Assembly: GCF_000009765.2 (NCBI RefSeq) | Contig: NC_003155.5 | Coordinates: forward strand, 4,464,001 to 4,528,000 | Source: Streptomyces avermitilis MA-4680 = NBRC 14893 | GTDB lineage: Bacteria > Actinomycetota > Actinomycetes > Streptomycetales > Streptomycetaceae | Reading direction: 5' to 3' | Length of the DNA stretch: 64,000 bases | Part shown: positions 7,784 to 16,484 of the stretch, piece after piece | Position numbering within the stretch: the first letter of the stretch is position 1 | How the letters are laid out: the number at the start of each line of letters is the position of its first letter | Made by a program: the position numbers and the translations under genes | The notes under the pieces: model-generated | What the model was told of the DNA's origin: nothing | Database searches by the model: none | Seen by the model: the letters and a program-made list of their open reading frames with translations, nothing else

Positions 7784-8491
7784 GAGGGCGACTTCCTCCT
7801 TGCCGTCGAGGCGCAAGGAAAGAAGGATCTGGACAAGCCCCACAGTTGGGCCTACTACTTGGCCCACTTGTACGCCAAGTACAAGCTGCCCCCGGTACTC
7901 CTCGTCGTCTGCCAGGACCGGAACACCGCCGCCTGGGCTGCCCTCCCTGTGGATATCGGACCGCCAGAGTGGCCCGCCCTCACGGTGCGTCCCCTGGTCC
8001 TGGGGCCGGACAACGTGCCTATGGTCAGCGCCCCGGCCGAAGCCGCCCGCGACATCCCGCTGGCCGTCCTCTCCGCCATGCTGCACGGCCGAGACCGGGG
8101 TATCGATGCGATACTGAAAGCGCTGGCAGCGGCCTTGAAGGGCTTGGAAGTCCTCGACCCGGAGACCGCAACGATCTTCGTAGAACTCACATCTCAAGGC
8201 TTGGACAAGACCTGGGCCGCCAAAATCTGGAGGGACCTCGTGGCCGTCGATACTTCGTTCTTCACGTCATCGCTGTCCCAGGAGATCCGGGCCGAAGGGG
8301 AGGCCAAGGGCCGGGCCGCCGACATACTGCGTATCCTCGACCGCCGCGGCATCCCCGTCGCTGACACCGACCGCGAGCGCATCACCTCCTGCGACGACCT
8401 CGACGCCCTCACCCTCTGGTTCGACCGCGCCATCACCGCTGCCTCCATCGCCGAGGTGTTCGCGGAAGACCTGTCCGACCAGGAGCAGTAA
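7784..8491 (+). pseudogene. Streptomyces Rpn/DUF4351-like nuclease-family protein, 5' part deleted
   Basis: From codon GAG 7784 the frame reads GDFLLAVEAQGKKD, then HSWAYYLAHLYAKYKLPP and VRPLVLGPDNVP, ending with a helical tail. This matches the common Streptomyces hypothetical family related to Rpn/PD-(D/E)XK transposase-like nucleases. The family's first 60-70 residues, including the start, are missing and the sequence fuses directly to the truncated DUF5753 gene. The EAQ motif part of the nuclease core survives. It is probably not expressed. Confidence 0.7.
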
Positions 8492-8513
8492 GAACAGGCC
8501 ACGTCAGAGGCAA

Positions 8514-8547
8514 GACAGGGCGCCCCACCAGCGTGGGGCGCCCTGTC
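8514..8547. terminator. Strong hairpin between convergent Rpn remnant and MMPL gene
   Basis: GACAGGGCGCCCCA pairs perfectly with TGGGGCGCCCTGTC over 14 bp with a six-base loop CCAGCG. It lies between two convergent reading frames and can serve both strands. Confidence 0.85.
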
Positions 8548-8573
8548 AGCGTCTACGGACAGCTACGGACGGC

Positions 8574-10799
8574 TCAGACCCGTGCCAGCTTCCGGTCCTC
8601 GTCCGCGTCCCCGTCCTTGGGCCGGTCGGTGTCGTGGGCGCGCAGGCCCTCGCCCTCCACGTCCACGTTGGGAAGCGCGCGGTCCAGCCACTTCGGCAGC
8701 CACCAGGCCCGCTTGCCCAGCAGCGCGAGCACCGCCGGGACGATCGCCATGCGGACCACGAACGCGTCGAAGAAGACGGCGATCGCGAGCCCGAAGCCGA
8801 TCATCTTGATCATCGACTCGCTGGAGCCGATGAAGCCGGAGAAGACGGCGATCATGATGACGGCCGCGGCCGTGACCACCCGTGCGCCGTGCTTGAAGCC
8901 CGTGACGATCGCCTGGGCGGGCTTCTCCCCGTGGACGTACGCCTCGCGCATCCGGGTCACGAGGAACACCTCGTAGTCCATCGCGAGGCCGAAGACGACG
9001 CCCACCATGAAGATCGGCATCATCGACATGATCGGGCCGGTCTCCTCGACGCCCATCAGGCCGGCCAGCCAGCCCCACTGGAAGACCGCGACGACGGCGC
9101 CGAGCGCGGCCATCACCGAGAGCAGGAAGCCGAGGGCCGCCTTCAACGGGACCAGGACCGAGCGGAAGACCACGATCAGCAGCAGGAACGCCAGGCCGAC
9201 GACGAGCGCCAGGTACGGGACCAGCGCGTCGTTCAGCTTCTGCGAGAAGTCGATGTTCATCGCCGTCGTGCCGGTGACCAGCACCTCCGCGTCCGTGCCG
9301 GCCTTGATCTCGCCGCCCGCGTCACGGATGGCGTGCACCAGGTCCTCGGTCTTCACGGAGGACGGCTTCGAGTCGGGGACGACCGTGATCATCGCGGTGT
9401 CGCCGGCCTTGTTGTACGTCGCCGGAGTCACCGACACGACGCCCTTGAGGTCCTTGACGGTGTCCGTCACCTTGGTGACGGCCGCCTTCGGGTGGGTGCT
9501 CGACTTGGCGTCGACGACGACCATCAGCGGACCGTTGAAGCCGGGGCCGAAGCCGTCCGACAGCAGGTCGTAGGCCCGGCGCTGCGTCGTGGACGTCGGC
9601 TGCGAACCGTCGTCCGGCAGGCCCAGCTCCAGCGAGGTGGCGGGCACGGCCGCGGCACCGAGCCCGACCACGCCCAGCAGCAGGACCGCCACCGGACGCC
9701 GGACGACGAAGCTCGCCCAGCGCGTACCCATGTTCGGCCTGGCCGGCTTCTTCGCCGCGCGCCCGCCGCCGAGCAGCTTGCTCTTCTTGCCCGCCGGCTG
9801 CACCATCCTGCCCGTGTAGCCGAGCAGCGCCGGGATCATCGTCAGCGCGATCAGTACGGCGATGGCGACCGTGCCCGCCGCGGCGACACCCATCTTCGTC
9901 AGCATCGGGATGTTGACCACGGCCAGGCCGACGAGGGCGATCACGACCGTGAGACCGGCGAAGACCACCGCGGAACCCGCCGTGCCGACCGCCCGGCCCG
10001 CCGCCTCCTCGCGCTCCCTGCCCTCGGCCAGTTCGGCCCGGTAGCGGGAGACGATGAACAGGGCGTAGTCGATGCCGACGGCGAGGCCGATCATCATCGC
10101 CAGCGTGGAGGTGGTGGAGCCCAGGTCGAGCGCCTTCGCGAGTGCCGTGATCGTGGAGACGCCGATGCCCACGCCGATCAGCGCGGTCAGCAGCGGCAGC
10201 CCGGCCGCGATCAGCGAGCCGAAGGTGATGACGAGGACGACCGCGGCGACCGCGATGCCGATGACCTCGGTGGACCCGGTCTCGGGTGCCGCCTGGAGCG
10301 CGTCACCGCCGACCTCCACGGTCAGGCCCGTGTCCCGCGCCTCCTGCGCCGCCTCGTTCAGGGCGTCCTTGGAGGCGTCCTTCAGCTCCATGCCGGAGAC
10401 GTCGTAGCGCACCTGCGTGTACGCGATCGCCCCGTCCTTGGAGAGCGAGTGCGTCTTGAAGGGGTCGGTGACGGAGGTGACCTCCGAGCCGTCGCCCAGC
10501 GCCTTGACGGTCTTCTTGACGGCCGCCTTGTTGGCCGCGGCCGACATCTTCTCGCCGCTCGGCGCCCGGAAGACGACCCGTGCGGTCGCGCCGTCGGCGC
10601 TCATGCCCGGGTAACGGCTCTCCAGCAGGTCGAAGGCCTTCTGCGCCTCGGTGCCGGGGATCGAGAACGAGCTGGAGCCCGCGGTGGGCGCGGAGGCGGC
10701 GCCGACACCCGCGAGCGTCAGCAGCGCCACCCATATCAGGGCGACGAAGTGCCGTCGCCTGAAGGCGAACCGGCCGATTTTATAGAGGAACGTGGCCAC
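8574..10799 (-). CDS. MMPL/RND-family exporter
   Basis: This 741-residue inner membrane transporter has the actinobacterial MMPL plan: one N-terminal helix, a large extracytoplasmic loop, five helices, then the same again. Proton-relay type signatures GIDYALFIVSRYR in the first half and AMDYEVFLVTRMRE in the second are clear. MMPL proteins export lipids, siderophores or drugs by proton-motive force. It starts with GTG 10799. A TetR regulator lies just upstream on the same strand, suggesting inducible export. The C-terminal tail is acidic and Asp/Lys rich. Confidence 0.9.
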   Translation of the reverse strand: MATFLYKIGRFAFRRRHFVALIWVALLTLAGVGAASAPTAGSSSFSIPGTEAQKAFDLLESRYPGMSADGATARVVFRAPSGEKMSAAANKAAVKKTVKALGDGSEVTSVTDPFKTHSLSKDGAIAYTQVRYDVSGMELKDASKDALNEAAQEARDTGLTVEVGGDALQAAPETGSTEVIGIAVAAVVLVITFGSLIAAGLPLLTALIGVGIGVSTITALAKALDLGSTTSTLAMMIGLAVGIDYALFIVSRYRAELAEGREREEAAGRAVGTAGSAVVFAGLTVVIALVGLAVVNIPMLTKMGVAAAGTVAIAVLIALTMIPALLGYTGRMVQPAGKKSKLLGGGRAAKKPARPNMGTRWASFVVRRPVAVLLLGVVGLGAAAVPATSLELGLPDDGSQPTSTTQRRAYDLLSDGFGPGFNGPLMVVVDAKSSTHPKAAVTKVTDTVKDLKGVVSVTPATYNKAGDTAMITVVPDSKPSSVKTEDLVHAIRDAGGEIKAGTDAEVLVTGTTAMNIDFSQKLNDALVPYLALVVGLAFLLLIVVFRSVLVPLKAALGFLLSVMAALGAVVAVFQWGWLAGLMGVEETGPIMSMMPIFMVGVVFGLAMDYEVFLVTRMREAYVHGEKPAQAIVTGFKHGARVVTAAAVIMIAVFSGFIGSSESMIKMIGFGLAIAVFFDAFVVRMAIVPAVLALLGKRAWWLPKWLDRALPNVDVEGEGLRAHDTDRPKDGDADEDRKLARV

Positions 10800-10928
10800 G
10801 AGGGCGTACTCCCGGTCAGGTCGTGGAGGTGCGTGTGGGCAGGGGTCATCAGCCCGACGACGTGAGCGGTCGCGTCAGGTGGAGCAGGGAATGCGCGGGG
10901 AGGGAGGGGAGAGAGGGGAAGCAGGGAA

Positions 10929-11519
10929 TCAGGCGCCGAGGGCGGGGAGGACCACGGCGTCGACGTACGAGGTGAGGAATTCCTGCGTGGGAGGCAGTTC
11001 GTCGATCAGGGTGCGGGCCGCGAAGGCACCGATCAGCATGTGCAGCACGTACTGCGTCGCGGGGTTGTCCGCTCTGATCTCGCCCCGGTCGACGGCGCGT
11101 TGCAGCAGTCGCTGCATCTCGTTCGTCTCGGGATCGATGATCAGGTCCCGGAAAGCGTCCAGGAGATCGGGGTTCGCGTGCACCGCCACGGCCAGACCCC
11201 GCATGAGCGCGGAGTTCTGCTCCATCTCGCAGTTGTTCTCCCGCGTCACGAGGGCGTGGAAGTCACCGCGCAGCGAGCCGGTGTCGACCTCGCCGAAATG
11301 CGAGTGCTTCTGGTGCCGCAGCGCCTTCACCACCAGCTCGGCCTTGCCGCCCCACTGGCGGTAGAGAGTGGCCTTGCTGGACCGGGTGCGGGAGGCCACG
11401 GCGTCCATGGTCAGGGCGTCGTAGCCGACTTCCCGGAGCAGGTCGAGCACCGCCGAGTACAGCTCGGCCTCGCGCTCGGGCGTGATCCGACTGCGGCGCA
11501 CCGTTGCGGTCTCAGTCAT
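10929..11519 (-). CDS. TetR-family transcriptional regulator
   Basis: This 196-residue repressor has an N-terminal TetR helix-turn-helix (LREVGYDALTMDAVASRT, then SKATLYRQWGGKAEL) and a ligand-binding C-terminal domain. ATG 11519 has a GGAGAGGC site; a start ten codons upstream is possible. It probably controls the downstream MMPL exporter, 129 bp away, and itself. A palindrome at 11618-11635 is a candidate operator. The ligand is unknown. Confidence 0.9.
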   Translation of the reverse strand: MTETATVRRSRITPEREAELYSAVLDLLREVGYDALTMDAVASRTRSSKATLYRQWGGKAELVVKALRHQKHSHFGEVDTGSLRGDFHALVTRENNCEMEQNSALMRGLAVAVHANPDLLDAFRDLIIDPETNEMQRLLQRAVDRGEIRADNPATQYVLHMLIGAFAARTLIDELPPTQEFLTSYVDAVVLPALGA

Positions 11520-11617
11520 CGCACTCGCCTCTCCTGCTTCGAACGACACGGTTTCCGGTTGCGTACGTCTACCCGTACGTCTTCCTCGTACCTTCCTGAA
11601 GATACCCCGAGAGCGAG

Positions 11618-11635
11618 CGAAACGAAACCGTTTCG
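11618..11635. promoter_or_regulatory. Candidate TetR operator
   Basis: The palindrome CGAAACG-AAAC-CGTTTCG sits in the 186-bp divergent gap between the TetR gene and the tricorn protease gene. Two nearby CGTACG-containing repeats (about 11560-11580) could also contribute. Symmetry and position suit a TetR dimer. Confidence 0.5.
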
Positions 11636-11705
11636 TACGTGTCGTGGGTCACGCACATGTTTTCACAAGTTGCCGGGGCCCGTCGCGCGGAAAAGCATGG
11701 GTTAG

Positions 11706-14700
11706 GTGAACCCCGAGTCCGAGAACGTCCCCGGCTATCTCCGCTTCCCGCATCTCCACGGCGCGCGGCTGTGCTTCGCGGCCGAGGACGACCTGTGGCT
11801 GGCCCCCCTCGACGGAGCGGGGCGGGCCTGGCGGATCACCGTCGACCGCACCAAGGTCGGCCATCCGCGCTTCTCGCCCGACGGCCGCCACATCGCGTAC
11901 ACGAGCTGGCGCAGCCTCGTCCCGGAGATCCACCTGGCGCCGGTGGACGGCGGCCCCGGCCGGCGGCTCACCTACTGGGGCAGCACCGACACCCGGGTGT
12001 GCGGCTGGTCGCCGCCCGACAAGGAGGGGCACAGCGACATCCTCGCCGTCGCCTCCCACGGCGAGCCCTTCTCCTACTTCACCTGGGCCTACTGCGTCCC
12101 CACCGACGGCGACCCCGGCGGCCGGCTCCCCTGGGGCCCGGTCTCCGACATCGCGGTCGCCGACATCGACGGCGAGCGCAAGACCCTGCTGCTCACCGGC
12201 ACCCCACCGCACGAACCGGCCTCCTGGAAGCGCTACCGGGGCGGCGCGACGGGGCGGCTCTGGCTGCACGGACAGCGGCTCCTCGCGGACATCGACGGGC
12301 ACCTCGACAGCCCCCTGTTCGTGGGCGGCCGGATCGCGTTCCTCTCCGACCACGAGGGCATCGGGAACCTCTACTCGTGCGCCTACGACGGCTCGGACCT
12401 GCGGCGCCACTCGGACCACGACGCGTTCTACGCGCGGCACGCGTCGAGCGACGGCACCCGGGTCGTGTACCAGTGCGCCGGTGACCTGTGGATCGTCGAC
12501 GACCTGTCCCCCGACTCGGTGCCCCGCCGGCTCGACGTGCGGCTCGGCGGGCCGCGGGCCGGACGCCGTACGTACCAGGTGCCGGCCGCGCAGCACGTCG
12601 ACGGGATCTCCGTGGACGAGACGGGCCGGGCCAGCGCCGTCGTCGTACGCGGCAGTCTGTACTGGCTCACGCACCGGGACGGACCCGCGCGCACGATCAC
12701 GGACACGCCGGGGGTGCGGGTGCGGCTGCCCGAGATGCTCGGCTCGGGCGGTCAGGTCGCGTACATCACGGACGCGGAGGGCGAGGACGCCGTCGAGATC
12801 GCCCATCTGCCCAGGGTCTCCGGCGAGCGCGAGCCGCGCCGCCTCGCCTCGGGGCGGCTCGGCCGCGTACAGGAACTGGCGGCGGACCCGCGGGGCGAAC
12901 GGCTCGCGATCGCCTCGAACGACGGGCGGCTGCTGCTCATCACGGTGTCCGAGGCCGCCGGCGAGGAGGCCGGGGCCGACGCCGTGGAGAGCGGGGAGCC
13001 GGACGGCGAGGTCACCGAGCTGATCCGGTCGATCAACGGGCCGGTGCGGGATCTCGCCTTCTCCCCGGACGGGGCGTGGCTGACGTGGTCGCATCCGGGC
13101 ATCGGGCGGTCGCTGCGGCAGATCAAGATGGCGCGGATAAAGGACCGGCTGATCGTCGATGTCACCAACGGGCGCTTCGAGGACGAGAATCCGGTGTTCA
13201 CCCGGGACGGACGGTATCTGGCCTTCCTCTCCTGGCGCGGCTTCGACCCCGTGTACGACGTGCACACCGGGGATCTGTCGTTCCCGCTGGGCTGCCGCCC
13301 GTACCTGGTGCCGCTGTCCTCGGCGACCCTCTCCCCGTTCGCGCTGAACCCGGAGGGGCGGCCGGTGGCCGGCGGTCTCGATCCGGTCGAGGACGAGAGC
13401 GGCGACGGCGCGGTGACCGTCGAGCTGGAGGGACTGGAGAGCCGGGTCACGCCCTTCCCGGTCACGGCGTCGAAGTACTCGGCGCTGTATCCCGTCGCGG
13501 GCGGCGGCCTGGTGTGGCTGCGGTGGCCGATCTCGGGCGCGCTCGGCGAGACCTTCGCGAACCCCGACGACACCAGCGGCCGGCCGACCCTCGAGTACTT
13601 CAACATCAACAAGGCGAAGAAGTCCGAACTCGTCGGCCACCTGGACTGGTTCGCGGTGAGCGGGGACGGGTCACGGCTGGTGGTCGTGGACGAAGGAGAT
13701 CTGCGGGCGGTGCCCTCCACCGAGTCCGGGGACGGCGACACCACCGTCTGGATCGACCTGCGGCGCATCATGCACGAGGTGGATCCGGGGGCGGAGTGGC
13801 GGCAGGCGTACGCGGAGGCGGGCCGGATCACCCGCGCGTACTTCTGGGACCCCGGTATGTCCGGCGTCGACTGGGACGCGGTCCTCGACCAGTACCGCCC
13901 GCTGGTCGAACGGGTCGCGTCGCCCGACGAGTTCGCGGATCTGCTGCGGGAGGTGCTGGGCGAGCTGTGCACCTCGCACGCGTATGTGACCCCCGCCCGC
14001 CGCAACGAGGGGCCGCGGCACTACCAGCGCTGGCAGGGGCTGCTGGGCGCCAACTTCGTCCGCCGGGAGGGTGGCTGGATGCTGAAGCGGATCCTGCCCG
14101 GCGACTCCTCCGACTCCAAGGCCCGCTCGCCGCTGGCCGGTACGGGGATCAGGGAGGGCGCGATGCTGACGCATGTGGACGGGCGCCCGGTGAACCTGGT
14201 GACGGGCCCGTATCCGCTGCTCGCGGGGGCGGGCGGTACGACGGTGGAGCTGACGTTCGCCCCCGCGGAGGGGGACGGGCCCCCACGGCGGGTGGCCGTG
14301 GTCCCGCTGATCGACGAGCGGCCGCTGCGCTACCAGGACTGGGTGGCCAAACGGCGCGAGGTGGTACGGGAGTTGAGCGGGGGCCACTGCGGCTATCTAC
14401 ACATCCCGGACATGGGCGGCTCGGGCTGGGCCCAGTTCAACCGGGACCTGCGGATGGAGGTGTCGCGGCCCGCGCTGATCGTGGACGTCCGCGGCAACGC
14501 GGGCGGGCACATCAGCGAGCTGGTCGTCGAGAAGCTGACCCGCAAGATCCTGGGCTGGGACCTCACGCGCGACGCCCAGCCGGTGTCGTACGCGTCGAAC
14601 GCGCCACGCGGTCCGGTGGTCGCCCTCGCCGACGAGGCGACGGCCTCGGACGGCGACATGATCACGGCGGCGTTCAAGCTGCTGAAGCTGGGGCCGGTGG

Positions 14701-15011
14701 TGGGGCAGCGCACCTGGGGCGGCGTCGTCGGCATGACCGGCCGGCACCGCCTCGGCGACGGCACGGTGATCACGGTGCCGATGAACGCGGCGTGGTTCGA
14801 GGAGTACGGCTGGTCCATCGAGAACCACGGCGTCGCCCCGGACCTGGAGATCCTCCGCACGCCCCTGGACTGGGCGGAGGGCCGCCATGCCCAGATGGAC
14901 GACGCGATCCAGCTGGCCCAGGACCTGCTCCGCACCCATCCGGCGGCCACGCCTCCGGACCACCACGACGTCCCGGTCCACACCCGGCCGAAGCTGCCGC
15001 CGAGACGATGA
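11706..15011 (+). CDS. Tricorn-like protease (S41 family)
   Basis: This 1101-residue cytoplasmic peptidase is a tricorn homologue, which in hexamers trims proteasome or other protease products to short peptides. The order is a beta-propeller region (about residues 15-650, with FSPDGRHIAY and FSPDGAWLTW repeats), a PDZ-like domain (about 760-850) and the C-terminal S41 protease domain. Catalytic His is in CTSHAYV (about 760), and the nucleophile Ser lies in ATASDGDM (about 980). The length matches the family (about 1070). It starts with GTG 11706 and ends in a strong hairpin terminator. Confidence 0.92.
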   Translation: MNPESENVPGYLRFPHLHGARLCFAAEDDLWLAPLDGAGRAWRITVDRTKVGHPRFSPDGRHIAYTSWRSLVPEIHLAPVDGGPGRRLTYWGSTDTRVCGWSPPDKEGHSDILAVASHGEPFSYFTWAYCVPTDGDPGGRLPWGPVSDIAVADIDGERKTLLLTGTPPHEPASWKRYRGGATGRLWLHGQRLLADIDGHLDSPLFVGGRIAFLSDHEGIGNLYSCAYDGSDLRRHSDHDAFYARHASSDGTRVVYQCAGDLWIVDDLSPDSVPRRLDVRLGGPRAGRRTYQVPAAQHVDGISVDETGRASAVVVRGSLYWLTHRDGPARTITDTPGVRVRLPEMLGSGGQVAYITDAEGEDAVEIAHLPRVSGEREPRRLASGRLGRVQELAADPRGERLAIASNDGRLLLITVSEAAGEEAGADAVESGEPDGEVTELIRSINGPVRDLAFSPDGAWLTWSHPGIGRSLRQIKMARIKDRLIVDVTNGRFEDENPVFTRDGRYLAFLSWRGFDPVYDVHTGDLSFPLGCRPYLVPLSSATLSPFALNPEGRPVAGGLDPVEDESGDGAVTVELEGLESRVTPFPVTASKYSALYPVAGGGLVWLRWPISGALGETFANPDDTSGRPTLEYFNINKAKKSELVGHLDWFAVSGDGSRLVVVDEGDLRAVPSTESGDGDTTVWIDLRRIMHEVDPGAEWRQAYAEAGRITRAYFWDPGMSGVDWDAVLDQYRPLVERVASPDEFADLLREVLGELCTSHAYVTPARRNEGPRHYQRWQGLLGANFVRREGGWMLKRILPGDSSDSKARSPLAGTGIREGAMLTHVDGRPVNLVTGPYPLLAGAGGTTVELTFAPAEGDGPPRRVAVVPLIDERPLRYQDWVAKRREVVRELSGGHCGYLHIPDMGGSGWAQFNRDLRMEVSRPALIVDVRGNAGGHISELVVEKLTRKILGWDLTRDAQPVSYASNAPRGPVVALADEATASDGDMITAAFKLLKLGPVVGQRTWGGVVGMTGRHRLGDGTVITVPMNAAWFEEYGWSIENHGVAPDLEILRTPLDWAEGRHAQMDDAIQLAQDLLRTHPAATPPDHHDVPVHTRPKLPPRR

Positions 15012-15024
15012 ACAAGGCAGAAGG

Positions 15025-15056
15025 AAGGGGTGCCCCCTCGTCAGGGGACACCCCTT
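15025..15056. terminator. Bidirectional hairpin after tricorn gene
   Basis: AAGGGGTG-C-CCCCT, loop CGTC, AGGGG-A-CACCCCTT gives a 13-bp stem with one C/A mismatch and flanking A and T bases on each side. It separates the tricorn gene from the convergent small-protein gene. Confidence 0.85.
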
Positions 15057-15073
15057 CTTCTCGGCTGACCGCG

Positions 15074-15247
15074 TCAGGCGTCGTAGTCCTGGTTCATGCG
15101 GTCGTCCATGTCCTGCTGCGTGTCCTCCAGGCTCTCGCGGGAACGGTCACGCTGCTCGGAGGAGCGCTTGCCGGCCTCTTCCTTGGCCTTCTGCGCCTGG
15201 TCCTTGAGCTCGTTCGCCTTGTCCTGGAACTTGTCCTTCTTACCCAT
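15074..15247 (-). CDS. Small charged helical protein, paralogue 1
   Basis: A 57-residue protein starts MGKKDKFQDKANELKDQ and ends in DMDDRMNQDYDA. It is almost wholly Lys/Glu/Asp/Gln/Arg, with a predicted amphipathic helix and no signal peptide. The N-terminus resembles CsbD-like stress proteins, but I do not claim membership. A GGGAGTGA ribosome site precedes the ATG, and the 20-nt leader CGGGAGTGAACCCACATGGG is the same as that of the neighbouring paralogue. The function is unknown. The shared leader plus start supports both as real genes. Confidence 0.75.
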   Translation of the reverse strand: MGKKDKFQDKANELKDQAQKAKEEAGKRSSEQRDRSRESLEDTQQDMDDRMNQDYDA

Positions 15248-15276
15248 GTGGGTTCACTCCCGTACTGATGAGGCGG

Positions 15277-15522
15277 TCAGGCGCCCCGGTGCTCGTCAAG
15301 CTCGTCGAGCGGGTCGTCCATGGGGTCGTCCATGGACTCGCGCATCGGGTCCCGCATGGGCTCGCGCATGGGGTCCCGCATCGGCTCGCGCATGGGCTTC
15401 TGCCCCTGCTCGCGGTCCTTGCGGGCCCGCTGGCTCATGTCGTCGCGGTCGCCGGACCTGGCCTTCTTCGCCTTGTCCTTGAGCTCGTTCGCCTTGTCCT
15501 GGAACTGGTCCTTCATACCCAT
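15277..15522 (-). CDS. Small charged protein, paralogue 2, with Met-Arg-Pro repeats
   Basis: An 81-residue protein starts MGMKDQFQDKANELKDKAKK, nearly identical to paralogue 1, then diverges into a tandem PMREPMRDP repeat that degrades into PMDDP and an acidic tail. The repeat is also visible as DNA at about 15319-15400. The role is unknown; a stress or desiccation protein is a guess based on charge and disorder. It lies 29 bp upstream of paralogue 1 on the same strand with the same ribosome site. Confidence 0.75.
   Translation of the reverse strand: MGMKDQFQDKANELKDKAKKARSGDRDDMSQRARKDREQGQKPMREPMRDPMREPMRDPMRESMDDPMDDPLDELDEHRGA
15319..15400. repeat. Short in-gene tandem repeat (GGGTCCCGCATGGGCTCGCG-type unit)
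   Basis: Degenerate 12-bp steps, alternating GGGTCCCGCATG and GGCTCGCGCATG, encode the Met-Arg-Glu/Asp-Pro repeat of the 81-residue protein. This is the kind of tract that expands and contracts by slippage. Confidence 0.7.
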
Positions 15523-15599
15523 GTGGGTTCACTCCCGTGGTGGGTGAGGGGATCGGGCCTCGACCAGACTTGCACGGGGGGACATAGCGCGCATTTCGA

Positions 15600-16484
15600 T
15601 CAATTACGCGCTGTGTTCCGCGCCTCCTCATCAGCCGCCCCACCTGCACCGACGAGCTTCGTTCCCACGTTCTTCAGCCGCGGCTCGAAGCGGCGCATCT
15701 CCCGCTGCCCCACCGCCCCGATGACCATCGGCAGATACCCGCGCACGCCCTGCATCCCGCGCAGCCACCACTGCGCGTACACATGGCTCGACCTGCGCTC
15801 GATCCCGGCCACGATCCGGTCGACCGCGGGACCCAGCGGATACGTCTTGCCGGCCGGCCACGGCAGCCGCTGCCGCAACTCCCGCATCACCTCGTCCTGG
15901 TCGGCGCCCCGCACCATGTCCGTGTCGGTCCAGGAGAGGTAACCCACCCCGACCCGCACGCCCTTGTGGCCGACCTCGGCGCGCAGACTGTGCGCATACG
16001 CCTCCACGCCCGCCTTCGAGGCGCAGTACGCGGTCATCATCGGCGCCGGGGTGATCGCCGCGAGCGAGGCGATCTGGAGCAGGTAGCCACGGCTCTCCGT
16101 CAGCACCGGCAGGAACGCGCGGGCCGTCACCGCCGAGCCGATCAGGTTCACCTCGATCACCCGCCGCCACGCCACCGGGTCGGACTCGGCGAACGGACCG
16201 CCGTTCGCCACACCCGCGTTGGCGACCACGATGTCCACCTTCCCGAACCGCTGCTTCACCTCCGCCGCGACCCGCACCATCGCCTCATGGTCGGTGACGT
16301 CGGCGTACCAGTGGCCGCTGTCGGTGTGCAGCCGCTCGGCGACCTGCTTGAGCGCGTCCGGCTCCAGACCGACCAGAGCCACCTTCGCGCCGCGTGCCGA
16401 CAGTTTGCGGGCCAGCAGCTCGCCGACACCGCGCGCGGCCCCGGTGACGACCGCGACCTGGCCCTCCAGGCTCACCCTGCTCAT
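15600..16484 (-). CDS. Short-chain dehydrogenase/reductase
   Basis: A 294-residue classical SDR with the cofactor motif TGAARGVG (about residue 14), NAG at NAGVANGG and catalytic YCASK (about 152-156) preceded by a conserved Ser in QIASLAAITP. The C-terminal extension of about 60 residues is typical of the lipid/steroid-type SDRs found next to FMO genes. ATG 16484 overlaps the stop of the hydrolase gene (ATGA). It is the last gene of the FMO-hydrolase-SDR operon, so it probably acts on the same, unidentified lipid-like substrate. Confidence 0.88.
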   Translation of the reverse strand: MSRVSLEGQVAVVTGAARGVGELLARKLSARGAKVALVGLEPDALKQVAERLHTDSGHWYADVTDHEAMVRVAAEVKQRFGKVDIVVANAGVANGGPFAESDPVAWRRVIEVNLIGSAVTARAFLPVLTESRGYLLQIASLAAITPAPMMTAYCASKAGVEAYAHSLRAEVGHKGVRVGVGYLSWTDTDMVRGADQDEVMRELRQRLPWPAGKTYPLGPAVDRIVAGIERRSSHVYAQWWLRGMQGVRGYLPMVIGAVGQREMRRFEPRLKNVGTKLVGAGGAADEEARNTARN

